From: an uncultured Clostridia bacterium
GTDB lineage: Bacteria > Bacillota > Clostridia > Oscillospirales > Ruminococcaceae
Direction of reading: 5' to 3'
NCBI GenBank assembly: GCA_944385925.1
Contig: CALWZE010000024.1
Coordinates: 1-43,191, forward strand
DNA: 43,191 nt
Made by a program: the position numbers and the translations under genes. The notes under the pieces were generated by a model, which did no database searches, had not been told where the DNA came from, and was given only the letters and a program-made list of their open reading frames with translations. Below, piece by piece: positions 27,355 to 37,504 of the stretch (positions are counted from its first letter, which is position 1; every line of letters begins with the position of its first letter).

Positions 27355-28422
27355 ATGAAGAAACTGTTTGCACTTTTGCTCGCGCTGGTGCTCGTCTTTT
27401 CGCTCGTTGCTTGCGGCGGTCAGGATACGCAGACCACCGAAGAGGGCGGCGAACCCCAGACGGAGAATCCCTATGCGGATATCCGCATTGCGCTCGTGTC
27501 GGATAATATCGGCACCGAGCAGTTCATTTTGCAGGCGTATAATGCGTTTATGGCTGCTGCGGAGGAATATGGCTTCCAGGCTACCTCTATTGAGTGCTCC
27601 GACACTGCTGCCTGGGCTGAAAAATCCCGTGCTGCCTGCGTGGACGGCTATGACATGCTGATTGGCATTGGCTCTGTTGCGGCTGACCCGTTTGGTAACC
27701 TTGCGGATGAGTTCCCCGATATCAAGTTCGCGGTTGTTGATACGATTGCACAGAACGATAAGATCAAGAGCGTTGCTTTCAATACTTCGGACGGCTGCTA
27801 TGTATGGGGCGCGATGGTCGCCACCGCTTTCCCGGAGGAAACCACCTTTGGTTACATCGGCAACTTCCAGAACCAGAGCAACTTTGAGTATCGCTATGGT
27901 TTCCTGCAGGGCCTGCGTTCGGTCAATCCTGATGCTGAGCTGATGGTCAACTTCACCGATTCTTATTCCGACACGACTGTTGCCTACAACCTCGCGATGC
28001 AGCAGGCTGCCGCTGGCTGCAAGTTCATCATGGGCTCTGTTGCAGCATCTGCGAACCAGGGCATCTATCAGGCTGCGCTCGAACTTGGCGAGAAGGGTAC
28101 CCCGATTTACACTTCCGGCCTGAGCGTTGACCAGACCACCGAGGAGAATCCCTATATCATCGGCGGTTTGACCAAGAACACCGGCGTCTGCACCACCGCT
28201 ATCATTGAGGAGTTCCTTGCCGGCAACTTCACTCCGGGCGCTCAGACGCTGAGCTTCACCGACGGTGCGTTCTGTGTCGTGGGTGTTTCCTTCGACGCGA
28301 ACTATCGCAATACCGATATCATCACCGACGAGGTCCTTGCTGCAGGCCAGAAGGCTTCCGATGACCTCAAGAGCGGCGCGGTTGTTCTCGAGGTTCCGCT
28401 TGAGGCGGATTTTGAGGGCTGA
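27355..28422 (+). CDS. BMP family ABC transporter substrate-binding lipoprotein (nucleoside, PnrA-like)
   Basis: A 355-residue lipoprotein. The signal peptide MKKLFALLLALVLVFS ends in lipobox LVAC with Cys20. An acidic linker follows, then the BMP/PnrA periplasmic-binding fold, with IRIALVSDNIG, DMLIGIGSVAADPF, FAVVDTIAQNDKIKS and the conserved GYIGNFQNQSNFEYRYGFLQG. Members bind purine nucleosides. A GAGGAAAGG site sets the start at 27355. Phe codons favour TTC over TTT by about two to one, which suggests strong expression. It heads a four-gene ABC importer operon and is separated from its ATPase by a hairpin. Confidence 0.92.
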   Translation: MKKLFALLLALVLVFSLVACGGQDTQTTEEGGEPQTENPYADIRIALVSDNIGTEQFILQAYNAFMAAAEEYGFQATSIECSDTAAWAEKSRAACVDGYDMLIGIGSVAADPFGNLADEFPDIKFAVVDTIAQNDKIKSVAFNTSDGCYVWGAMVATAFPEETTFGYIGNFQNQSNFEYRYGFLQGLRSVNPDAELMVNFTDSYSDTTVAYNLAMQQAAAGCKFIMGSVAASANQGIYQAALELGEKGTPIYTSGLSVDQTTEENPYIIGGLTKNTGVCTTAIIEEFLAGNFTPGAQTLSFTDGAFCVVGVSFDANYRNTDIITDEVLAAGQKASDDLKSGAVVLEVPLEADFEG

Positions 28423-28455
28423 TTAAGCAAACGAAACGCTGTATTAAATGATCAA

Positions 28456-28494
28456 AAAGCAGGCACGGGCATTTGAATTGTCCGTGCCTGCTTT
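28456..28494 (+). terminator. hairpin between lipoprotein and ATPase genes, partial terminator or stabiliser
   Basis: AAAGCAGGCACGG (28456-28468) pairs perfectly with CCGTGCCTGCTTT (28482-28494). Only TTT-C follows, so it is a poor terminator. It may reduce read-through and protect the 3' end of the abundant lipoprotein message, as is common between binding-protein and ATPase genes. Confidence 0.6.
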
Positions 28495-28509
28495 CAAGGT
28501 CGGCGCGAA

Positions 28510-28547
28510 GGTGCGAAGTTTGCGCACCCTGGCGCGAACCTTGCGCA
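28510..28547. repeat. two tandem 17-base imperfect palindromes with 21-base period
   Basis: GGTGCGAAGTTTGCGCA (28510-28526) and GGCGCGAACCTTGCGCA (28531-28547) share the pattern GG-N-GCGAA-NN-TTGCGCA. A partial third copy GGCGCGAAGG begins at 28502. They lie directly upstream of the ATPase ribosome site. A protein-binding or RNA structural role is possible. Confidence 0.4.
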
Positions 28548-28573
28548 ACAGGGGATAGAGAAGGAGGAAACAG

Positions 28574-30085
28574 ATGATCCTTGAGATGAAAAACATCGTC
28601 AAGACCTATGGGCGGGTCGTCGCCAACGACGGCGTCAGCATTGGGCTTAACGAGGGAGAGATTCTGGCGATAGTCGGCGAAAATGGCGCAGGAAAATCGA
28701 CCATCATGAAAATCCTTTATGGGCTGGAGAAGCCGGACAGCGGAGAAATTTATGTTCGGGGAAAAAGGGTACACATCCGCAAACCTTCGGACGCCATGAA
28801 GCTTGGAATCGGCATGGTACAGCAGCACTTCATGCTGTTTGATCCGCTCACCGTTGCAGAAAACATCGTTTATCAGAACGAAATTTCCAAATTCGGCTTC
28901 TTTGACCGCAAGAAGAATATAGAGCGTGTGCGCGAATTGAGCGAAAAATATATGCTCAAGGTCGATCCCGAAGCGATTGTGGAGGATTGCCCTGTCGGTA
29001 CGCAGCAGCGTATTGAGATTTTAAAAACGCTGTATCAGAATGCGGATGTGATCATTTTTGACGAGCCGAGCGCCGTATTGACGCCGATTGAAGTTTCTGA
29101 TCTGCTGGAGACCATGAAGCAGCTCGCGAAGATGGGCAAAAGCCTTATCATTATCACCCATAAACTCAATGAAGTTATGGAGGTGGCTGACCGCGTCGTT
29201 GTCATGCGTGCCGGCAAGGTTGTCGCCGAAACCCTTAAAAAAGACACATCGGCACAGGAACTCTCCTATGCAATGATTGGACGCCAGATTGCAAACCAGA
29301 ACATTGAGCCGCGCGAAACACTGGACGAAGTACTTCGGGTGGAAAATCTGACCCTGGGCAGCGAGATGGGAAAGCTGGCGCTGGATCATGTAAATATGGT
29401 CGTGCGCGGCGGCGAAATTGTGGGGATTGCTGGTGTTTCCGGCAACGGACAAAGCGAACTCGTACGCTGTATTTCCGGGCTGGAGCGCCGTTATGAGGGT
29501 AAGGTTTTCGTCTGCGGCAAGGATGTCTCCAATGAACGTGTTAATAAAGTGCGCGCGGCCGGACTGACTCATATTCCGGAGGATCGCTATCTTTGGGGCA
29601 GCGCGCGGGACGCTTCGCTTGCGGAAAACGCACTGATGGGTGATGAGGATGACCCGAAATTTTCCAAAGGCGGCGTGCTTAATCAAAAAAAGATCAACGC
29701 GCATGTGGACGAACTGATTCGCGAATACTCGGTCAAAGCGGATTCCCGCAGCCAGAAAATGCGGGAGCTTTCCGGCGGCAACGCCCAAAAACTTATTACT
29801 GCACGTGAGATTGAGCGGCATATGCCGCTGTTGATTGCCTGTGAACCGACGCGCGGCATTGATATCGGCGCAATGGAATTTGTTCACGATCGGCTGATCG
29901 AAAAGCGGAAAAATGGCGGCGGCATACTGCTTGTCTCCTCTGAGCTTAGTGAGATCATGAAGCTGAGCGATCGAATCTATGTCATGTATGATGGCAAAAT
30001 CAACCACGAGTTTACCCAGGGCTCGATTGATGACCGAAAGCTCGGAATGCTGATGGTGGGAGGTGAGCTGGATGAAGATCAATAA
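28574..30085 (+). CDS. nucleoside ABC transporter ATP-binding protein (two ABC domains)
   Basis: A 503-residue protein with two fused ABC domains, like YufO/NupO of Bacillus. The first domain (about 1-240) has Walker [11 protein letters not shown] loop [12 protein letters not shown], a signature region degenerated to [11 protein letters not shown], and Walker [12 protein letters not shown]. The second (about 250-500) has a divergent P loop GVSGNGQSE, a signature of [10 protein letters not shown] and Walker [24 protein letters not shown] site precedes the start codon. The end overlaps the first permease gene by 14 bases. The degenerate motifs are usual for this family. Confidence 0.92.
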   Translation: MILEMKNIVKTYGRVVANDGVSIGLNEGEILAIVGENGAGKSTIMKILYGLEKPDSGEIYVRGKRVHIRKPSDAMKLGIGMVQQHFMLFDPLTVAENIVYQNEISKFGFFDRKKNIERVRELSEKYMLKVDPEAIVEDCPVGTQQRIEILKTLYQNADVIIFDEPSAVLTPIEVSDLLETMKQLAKMGKSLIIITHKLNEVMEVADRVVVMRAGKVVAETLKKDTSAQELSYAMIGRQIANQNIEPRETLDEVLRVENLTLGSEMGKLALDHVNMVVRGGEIVGIAGVSGNGQSELVRCISGLERRYEGKVFVCGKDVSNERVNKVRAAGLTHIPEDRYLWGSARDASLAENALMGDEDDPKFSKGGVLNQKKINAHVDELIREYSVKADSRSQKMRELSGGNAQKLITAREIERHMPLLIACEPTRGIDIGAMEFVHDRLIEKRKNGGGILLVSSELSEIMKLSDRIYVMYDGKINHEFTQGSIDDRKLGMLMVGGELDEDQ

Positions 30086-31178
30086 AAAGGAACTGGCTGT
30101 GCGCAGCAAAAATCTGCTGTCGGCGCTGAAATTTCCGGCGATCGCGGTAGTGATCGGACTTGTAGTCGGCGGCGCTGTTATTGCAAGTTCCGGAAGCAAT
30201 CCATTCCAGGCAATTTGGGGGCTGCTGGTCGGTGGCTTTGGTACGGCAAATGCCATCACAACAACGCTCAACCGTGCGACACCGATCATCTTTGCAGGCC
30301 TTTCCGCGTCTTTGGCATGGGGCTCGGGCTATTCCAGCATGGGTGCGCAGGGTCAGATGATCTGCGGCGCTTTCACAGCGGCAATCGTCGCGGTCAGCTG
30401 CCCTGGACCGGCATGGCTTGTGGTGATCGTTTCGATGCTTGCAGGAATGTTCATGGGCGTGCTGTATTCTATGATTTCCGCTTATATCAGCGCCAAATTT
30501 GACGCCTACCTGCTGATCGTCACCCTGATGATGAACTATATTGCAGATAACATCGCCTCTTATCTGACCACCTACACCTTCCGGGACCCGGAGGAAGCGG
30601 ACAGGCTTGCAGTGCAGACACAGAAGATCACCGACGCGATTCTGCCGCGAATTCTGCCCAAATACACAGTGCATTATGGCTTTATTCTTGCACTGATCGG
30701 TGTGTTTGCCATTCTCTTCGTTATGACCCGTACCAGCTTTGGATACAAAGCGAAAATGGGCGGTCTTAATAACCGGTTTGCAGAATACGGCGGGGTCAAC
30801 AGCCTGAAAACGATGTATCTGACCCTTGCACTTTCCGGTGCGCTGGCCGGCCTTGGCGGTGCGGTCGAGGTGCTCGGTTCTCGCTATCGCTATATCGATA
30901 AAATGATCACCTCTCCGAGCTATGCGTGGAGCGGTATCACTGCTTCGCTTATGTCCAGCAACAACCCGATCGGCGTTCTGATCAGCTCGGTTTTCCTTGC
31001 CGGTCTGACGACCGGCGGCAGCTCAATCGAACTGCGCATGAGCATTCCTTCTGAAATCACCTCGATTATTACCGGAGTGCTGACCATGTTTGTCACAGCA
31101 AAATTTGTCATCGGCGATGTTGTCAAACGCCGCCGGGTAAAAGCAGAGGAGGGTAAGGCAAATGGTACTCACGCTTGA
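30072..31178 (+). CDS. nucleoside ABC transporter permease 1
   Basis: A 368-residue membrane protein with about ten helices. The family-typical TTLNRATPIIFAGLSASLAWGSG, MGAQGQMICGAFTAAIVA and SGALAGLGGAVEVLGSRYRY segments mark it as the YufP/BmpD-type permease. The start is the ATG at 30072, within reach of GGGAGGTGA; an in-frame GTG three codons earlier is less likely. It overlaps the ATPase gene by 14 bases and the next permease gene by 17 bases. Confidence 0.92.
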   Translation: MKINKKELAVRSKNLLSALKFPAIAVVIGLVVGGAVIASSGSNPFQAIWGLLVGGFGTANAITTTLNRATPIIFAGLSASLAWGSGYSSMGAQGQMICGAFTAAIVAVSCPGPAWLVVIVSMLAGMFMGVLYSMISAYISAKFDAYLLIVTLMMNYIADNIASYLTTYTFRDPEEADRLAVQTQKITDAILPRILPKYTVHYGFILALIGVFAILFVMTRTSFGYKAKMGGLNNRFAEYGGVNSLKTMYLTLALSGALAGLGGAVEVLGSRYRYIDKMITSPSYAWSGITASLMSSNNPIGVLISSVFLAGLTTGGSSIELRMSIPSEITSIITGVLTMFVTAKFVIGDVVKRRRVKAEEGKANGTHA

Positions 31179-32106
31179 TTATTTCTGCGCGATCGTCAGT
31201 TCAACCCTTCGTATGTGCGCGCCGCTGCTTTACTGCTCGCTCGCTGCTGCGATTTGTTCCAAGGCAAAGGTGTTCAACATCTCGATGGAAGGTACCATGA
31301 TGGCCGCGGCGTTTTTCTCCATCGTGGCCAACTACTATACCCACAGCGTCTTTTTATCAGTGCTTGCGGGCGTGGCAAGCGGCGTGATAGTCTCGCTGAT
31401 TGTTGGATTCTTTATTGTCCGTCTCAACGCTTCGCCGGTCGTCGTCGGTATGGCGGTCAACACCATGATGGTCGGTGTAACAACCTATTTGATGTACATC
31501 ATTTTCGGCACCAAAGGCGTATTTACCGATCCGAGCCTGGTAGGGCTGCCCAAAATCACAATTCCTTTTGCGGAAAAACTGCCGACCCTTGCGGCGATGC
31601 TGTCCGGTTTAACAGCAATCGATTATCTTTCCTTTGTTATGGCAATCGCGGTTTATATTTTTCTGTACAAAACGGTTGCGGGATTCCATGTCCGTGCAAT
31701 CGGCATTAACGACGCAGCAGCACGCAGCCTTGGCACGCCGGTTGAACGGTATCAATACGCGACGATCGGATTTGCAGGGGTTCTGTGCGGACTTGCCGGC
31801 GTACTGCTCTCAATGGGATCGGTCACGTTGTTCATTCAGAACATAACTTCCGGACGCGGCTATATTGCGATGGCGGCGAACAACCTCGGAAAATCCCACC
31901 CAATCGGCGTATTGGTTTCCAGCCTGTTTTTTGGCTGCTGCCAGGCGCTTGGCAACTTCCTGCAAAATACTTCTCTTAAAGGACAGATCACCGCATCCAT
32001 TCCCTATGCGGCCACCATAATTGCGCTGGTTATCTTCTCGGTGGAGAAGCGCAGGGCAAAGAACAAAAAAATCAGAAAGGCGATGCAGAATGCAAATAAA
32101 AATTGA
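31162..32106 (+). CDS. nucleoside ABC transporter permease 2
   Basis: A 314-residue membrane protein of the YufQ type with about eight to ten helices. The conserved KVFNISMEGTMMAAAFFS, GMAVNTMMVG and AIGINDAAARSLGTPVERYQY segments are present, and MAANNLGKSHPIGVLVSSLFFG is near the end. A GGAGGGTAAGG site lies before the ATG. It overlaps permease 1 by 17 bases and the PHP-domain gene by 17 bases, so importer and phosphoesterase are made from one coupled message. Confidence 0.92.
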   Translation: MVLTLDYFCAIVSSTLRMCAPLLYCSLAAAICSKAKVFNISMEGTMMAAAFFSIVANYYTHSVFLSVLAGVASGVIVSLIVGFFIVRLNASPVVVGMAVNTMMVGVTTYLMYIIFGTKGVFTDPSLVGLPKITIPFAEKLPTLAAMLSGLTAIDYLSFVMAIAVYIFLYKTVAGFHVRAIGINDAAARSLGTPVERYQYATIGFAGVLCGLAGVLLSMGSVTLFIQNITSGRGYIAMAANNLGKSHPIGVLVSSLFFGCCQALGNFLQNTSLKGQITASIPYAATIIALVIFSVEKRRAKNKKIRKAMQNANKN

Positions 32107-32809
32107 CGCGCACACACACACGCTTGCTTCAACGCACGCCTATTCAACTGTGTTCGAGAACGCGGCATTTGCAAAGAAAAACGGCTTGGATGGATTTGGA
32201 ATAACCGATCACACGCCGCCGATCCAGGACGCGCCGGATATCCTGCATTTTATGAACCTGCATGTTCTGGACAGACAGATTGACGGTGTTGAACTGCTGC
32301 GCGGTGCGGAGCTGAATATTGTGGATTATAAGGGCGGAGTATATCTGGACAAGGAAATCCTTAAACGTCTGGATTACGCAATTGCAAGCTTCCACGATAT
32401 GGCGCTTACGCCCGGCTCCAAGGCGGAGAATACGGCTGCTTATCTCGGCGCCATGGACAACCCTTATGTCGCGATTATTGGCCACCCGGAGGATGGACGG
32501 GTACCGGTCGATTTTGAACAGCTTGTGCTGGCAGCGCGCTCGACGAAAACGCTGCTTGAAATCAATAACTCCTCGCTGCGCGCGGCTTATTACCGCTTGA
32601 ATACGCGGGAAAACATGATCGAGATACTGCGCCTTTGCGAGCAGTACGGCGTCGCGGTCAGCATGGGAACAGACGCACACTTTGCCCCTGCCGTTGGCCG
32701 CTTTGACGAGACGCTTGAGTTGCTTGAGGAGATACATTTTCCCCAGGAATTGGTGGCCAACCTGTCGGTCGAAAAATTCAAAATGCTCATAGGCGGAAAA
32801 AAAGCATGA
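32090..32809 (+). CDS. PHP-domain phosphoesterase (YcdX-like)
   Basis: A 239-residue metal-dependent phosphoesterase. The first PHP motif is DAHTHTL (H8, H10), with later metal ligands in GITDHTPP, GAELNI, IGHPED and MGTDAHF. This matches the YcdX branch of stand-alone PHP phosphatases rather than DNA-polymerase-associated ones. The start is the ATG inside the last codons of the permease gene; a longer frame upstream is the permease overlap. Substrate is not known from sequence. Its coupling to a nucleoside importer hints at nucleotide or nucleoside-phosphate turnover. Confidence 0.85.
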   Translation: MQIKIDAHTHTLASTHAYSTVFENAAFAKKNGLDGFGITDHTPPIQDAPDILHFMNLHVLDRQIDGVELLRGAELNIVDYKGGVYLDKEILKRLDYAIASFHDMALTPGSKAENTAAYLGAMDNPYVAIIGHPEDGRVPVDFEQLVLAARSTKTLLEINNSSLRAAYYRLNTRENMIEILRLCEQYGVAVSMGTDAHFAPAVGRFDETLELLEEIHFPQELVANLSVEKFKMLIGGKKA

Positions 32810-33606
32810 GCTTATCTATTTTGCATATATCCGATCTGCATTATGTTTCGGATCCGACTCGCTGCGGTGCATTTGAGCGTGTGCTGCGGGAAATGACGCC
32901 GCCGCTTGAAAAGCTGAATGCGGCTTGTGAAAAGTTGCCGAAGCGTCCGGATTTTGTCGCGATCAGCGGTGACCTCACCCATGGGGGCGGGCAGGAAGAG
33001 TACCTGACGCTTCGCAATGCGCTGCGCAGGCTTTTTAAGGATGTTCCGCTGTTCATAACGCCGGGAAACCATGACGATCCGAAATCGCTGTCTGAAACAT
33101 TTTTGGGAAAACCATATGATGCGGACGGGTGCGTCTATACAGTGCAAGAAAAGGATATCGCCTTTGTCAGCTTTGACAGCAGCGCGCCGGGCGAACCTGA
33201 TGGCTTGATTCGTGACAAAGTATTGGAAAAACTGGACCGGGAGCTTAGCGCCCTCGACGGAGCTACGGCCATCCTGATGACCCACCATCATTTGATCGAA
33301 GATCAGTTTGATCTTCCGGCTGCGAAAAACGCAGGAAGGCTTGCGAATTTACTCAAGCGCTATAACGTCGCGGCGATTTTGAATGGTCATACACACCATT
33401 TTTTCAATAGCTTTTTCGCCGGAATACCTTGCTTGACTGCTGACAGCGTTTCTTTTCGCGGAGAAAATCTGCCGGACGGAAGGGTGGAATTTTACGACCA
33501 TTTCGGCATGAACTGGTGTGAATGGGATTGCGAGATCGGATTTTCCTGCCGCCGCATCACCGACAACAGGTATTCAAAAAAACTGGACAGCGTCATTTTT
33601 CCGTAG
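32806..33606 (+). CDS. calcineurin-like metallophosphoesterase
   Basis: A 266-residue binuclear metallophosphoesterase. The five motifs appear in order: HISDLHY (D10, H12), AISGDLTHGG, TPGNHDDP, MTHHHL and LNGHTHHF. The fold is that of CpdA/Icc-type cyclic nucleotide phosphodiesterases, but cAMP use cannot be inferred. It overlaps the PHP gene by four bases (ATGA) and is the last gene of the operon before a strong terminator. Confidence 0.88.
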   Translation: MSLSILHISDLHYVSDPTRCGAFERVLREMTPPLEKLNAACEKLPKRPDFVAISGDLTHGGGQEEYLTLRNALRRLFKDVPLFITPGNHDDPKSLSETFLGKPYDADGCVYTVQEKDIAFVSFDSSAPGEPDGLIRDKVLEKLDRELSALDGATAILMTHHHLIEDQFDLPAAKNAGRLANLLKRYNVAAILNGHTHHFFNSFFAGIPCLTADSVSFRGENLPDGRVEFYDHFGMNWCEWDCEIGFSCRRITDNRYSKKLDSVIFP

Positions 33607-33640
33607 AAATCCCCCGGTGCTTTGGCGCCAGGGGATTTTT
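33607..33640 (+). terminator. terminator of the nucleoside importer operon
   Basis: AAATCCCC (33607-33614) pairs with GGGGATTT (33631-33638), with GGTGC/GCGCC inside, followed by T residues. Confidence 0.88.
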
Positions 33641-33843
33641 GTATCGATTTTGGGACTTCTCACGTGCATAGGTGAAACGCTGATCAGAAGATAAAGAACA
33701 AAAAAATCATCTATTGTTATTGTGCCAAACATTAAAAAAAGCGTTGTTGACAAGCATTTTAAGACTTGAAGTCACTTTTTGCCTTATTGCTGTTATAAAT
33801 TCTGTCCGCAAGGAATCAAATTGGTTAAAATTACCCGTTTTTG
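33641..33843. other. non-coding spacer before the ptsHI promoter
   Basis: No gene is visible. A TTGACA near 33748 lacks a suitable -10 at the usual distance. The rest is AT-rich with no clear structure. Confidence 0.4.
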
Positions 33844-33872
33844 TTGCGGAAGAGATGGAAAAATGATATTAT
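33844..33872 (+). promoter_or_regulatory. candidate promoter of ptsHI
   Basis: TTGCGG (33844-33849), a 17-base spacer and TATTAT (33867-33872) lie 62 bases before the ptsH start. A perfect TATAAT at 33870-33875 overlaps it with a 20-base spacer. Confidence 0.55.
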
Positions 33873-33934
33873 AATAACCATAAATGACGCAGCCTTGTAG
33901 GGACTGTGTACATCATTGATTTGGGGGAAAGAAA

Positions 33935-34192
33935 ATGATCCAGTTTGATTTTACAGTGACCGATCCTGATGGTCTGCATGCACGTCCGGCAGGACAACTC
34001 GTTAAAGAAGCGCAGCAGTTCAAATCTTCGCTGAGCATTACAAAGGGCGAGAAAACAGCTGATCTGCGCCGCCTGTTCGCGGTTATGGGCCTTGCAGTCA
34101 AACAGAATGAAACAGTGACCATCAAGGCGGAAGGCGAGGATGAGCAGGAAGCTGCCGCATTTATTCAGAAATTCCTGTCCGACAATTTTTAA
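33935..34192 (+). CDS. ptsH: phosphocarrier protein HPr
   Basis: An 85-residue HPr, which carries phosphate from Enzyme I to sugar-specific PTS permeases. The active-site His15 lies in GLHARPAG. Aligned without gaps to B. subtilis HPr, the regulatory Ser46 segment (LKSIMGVMSLG) reads LRRLFAVMGLA here, so Ser46 is Arg. The usual HPr kinase/CcpA regulatory phosphorylation cannot occur at that position. A GGGGGAAAG site precedes the ATG. ptsI follows after 63 bases. Length is normal and the catalytic function looks intact. Confidence 0.95.
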   Translation: MIQFDFTVTDPDGLHARPAGQLVKEAQQFKSSLSITKGEKTADLRRLFAVMGLAVKQNETVTIKAEGEDEQEAAAFIQKFLSDNF

Positions 34193-34255
34193 GCAATTGC
34201 ATTTCGCGAAAATTCAGTTATCAGCTAAAAATTACCTTGAAAGGCGGAATACGCC

Positions 34256-35884
34256 ATGCTGACATTAAAAGGACAGGGCGTGTCCAAAGGCCTTGCGATT
34301 GGCAAGGTATTCTATTTTGACCGTACGCCGGTAGAAATCGTCCGGCGTGAGGTGGAAGACCCTACGGCGGAGTTTGCGCGCTTTGAGGCGGCGAAAGCAA
34401 GCGCGATTGATGAGCTGGCCGCTCTTTATGAGCGCGCGGTAAACACCATTGGTGAAAAAGACGCGGAGATTTTCAGTGTTCACCAGATGATGCTGGAAGA
34501 TCTGGATTACTGCGAGTCGATTCAGGGAATGATCGAGGGTGAATCGGTTAACGCAGAATTTGCCGTCGATGCAACCGCGGAGCTGTTCGCGGGGATGTTT
34601 GCCTCGCTGGACGATCCGGTTATGAAGGCGCGTGCGACCGACGTTCGGGATATTTCACGCCGCGTTATCGGTATCTTGACCGGCAAAAGGGACACGCTGA
34701 TCATCACTGAGCCGTCCATCGTTGCGGCGGATGATCTGACACCGAGCGAAACTGTAACACTTGACCGGTCGCTTCTGCTGGGTATTGTAACCTCCGGCGG
34801 TTCGGCCAATTCACATACTGCCATATTGTCCCGCACAATGGGGATTCCCGCCCTGATCTCGGTGCAGGGATTGGATGAAACGGTGCATGGCAGGCAGGCA
34901 ATCATCGATTCTGCAACCGGTGCGCTTTATGTGGAACCCGACGAGGAAACACAGACTGCGTTTCATGCGCGGTTGGAGGAGTTTGAGCGCCAGCAGATCC
35001 TGCTGCATGGCCTGGTTGGCCAGGATAACGTTACACTTGACGGGCGGCGCATCGATGTTTTCGCGAATATCGGCAGTCCCGCCGATGTTCCCCTTGTGCA
35101 CAAAAATGATGCGGGCGGCGTTGGTCTGTTCCGCAGCGAATTCCTTTATCTTGAAAGTACCGATTATCCGACAGAGGAAAGCCAGTATCAGGCATATAAG
35201 ACCGTACTGGAACAGATGCAGGGCAAAAAGGTTGTTATTCGCACACTGGATATCGGCGCGGACAAGCAAATCGGCTATTTTAACCTGCCAAAAGAGGAAA
35301 ACCCTGCGCTCGGATTTCGTGCCATTCGCATCTGCCTTTCTCGCCCGGAGGTTTTCAAAACGCAGCTGCGCGCGCTTTTGCGTGCCTCTGTGCATGGAAA
35401 ACTGGCGGTTATGTTCCCGATGATCACCTCCAAAAGCGAGGTGGATGAGATCAAAAGCATTGTCGCTGAGGTAAAGGACGAGCTGAAAGCAAGAGGTCAG
35501 GCCTATTCTGAGGACGTTGAGTTTGGTATCATGATTGAGACCCCTGCGGCGGCGGTCATCAGTGATGTGCTTGCGAAAGAGGTTGACTTTTTCAGCGTTG
35601 GGACCAATGACCTTACCCAATATACACTTGCGGCCGACCGTCAAAACGCAAATCTTGATCGCTTTATTGATACCCACCATGAAGCGGTGCTGCGCCTCAT
35701 TGAGCTGGCGGCAAAGAACATTCATGCGCAGGGAAAATGGATCGGCATTTGCGGCGAACTCGGCGCGGATACCTCGTTAACCAGACGTTTCCTTGAGATG
35801 GGCATTGATGAACTTTCAGTTTCACCGTCCAAGGTGCTTGAAGTTCGCAATATGGTGCGCCATATTGATCTGAGCAAAAACTAA
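34256..35884 (+). CDS. ptsI: PTS phosphoenolpyruvate-protein phosphotransferase (Enzyme I)
   Basis: A 542-residue Enzyme I that transfers phosphate from PEP to HPr. The N-terminal HPr-binding helical domain is followed by the swivelling domain with active-site His187 in SGGSANSHTAILSR. The TIM-barrel PEP-binding domain has GGVGLFRSEFLYL, DIGADKQ, GFRAIRICL, MIETPAAAVI, GTNDLTQYTLAADR and catalytic Cys499 in GICGELGAD. It is slightly shorter than the usual 570 residues, mainly at the C terminus. An AAAGGCGG site precedes the start codon. Confidence 0.97.
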   Translation: MLTLKGQGVSKGLAIGKVFYFDRTPVEIVRREVEDPTAEFARFEAAKASAIDELAALYERAVNTIGEKDAEIFSVHQMMLEDLDYCESIQGMIEGESVNAEFAVDATAELFAGMFASLDDPVMKARATDVRDISRRVIGILTGKRDTLIITEPSIVAADDLTPSETVTLDRSLLLGIVTSGGSANSHTAILSRTMGIPALISVQGLDETVHGRQAIIDSATGALYVEPDEETQTAFHARLEEFERQQILLHGLVGQDNVTLDGRRIDVFANIGSPADVPLVHKNDAGGVGLFRSEFLYLESTDYPTEESQYQAYKTVLEQMQGKKVVIRTLDIGADKQIGYFNLPKEENPALGFRAIRICLSRPEVFKTQLRALLRASVHGKLAVMFPMITSKSEVDEIKSIVAEVKDELKARGQAYSEDVEFGIMIETPAAAVISDVLAKEVDFFSVGTNDLTQYTLAADRQNANLDRFIDTHHEAVLRLIELAAKNIHAQGKWIGICGELGADTSLTRRFLEMGIDELSVSPSKVLEVRNMVRHIDLSKN

Positions 35885-35899
35885 GCAGGACTGCGGTAG

Positions 35900-37504
<1,605 letters not shown>

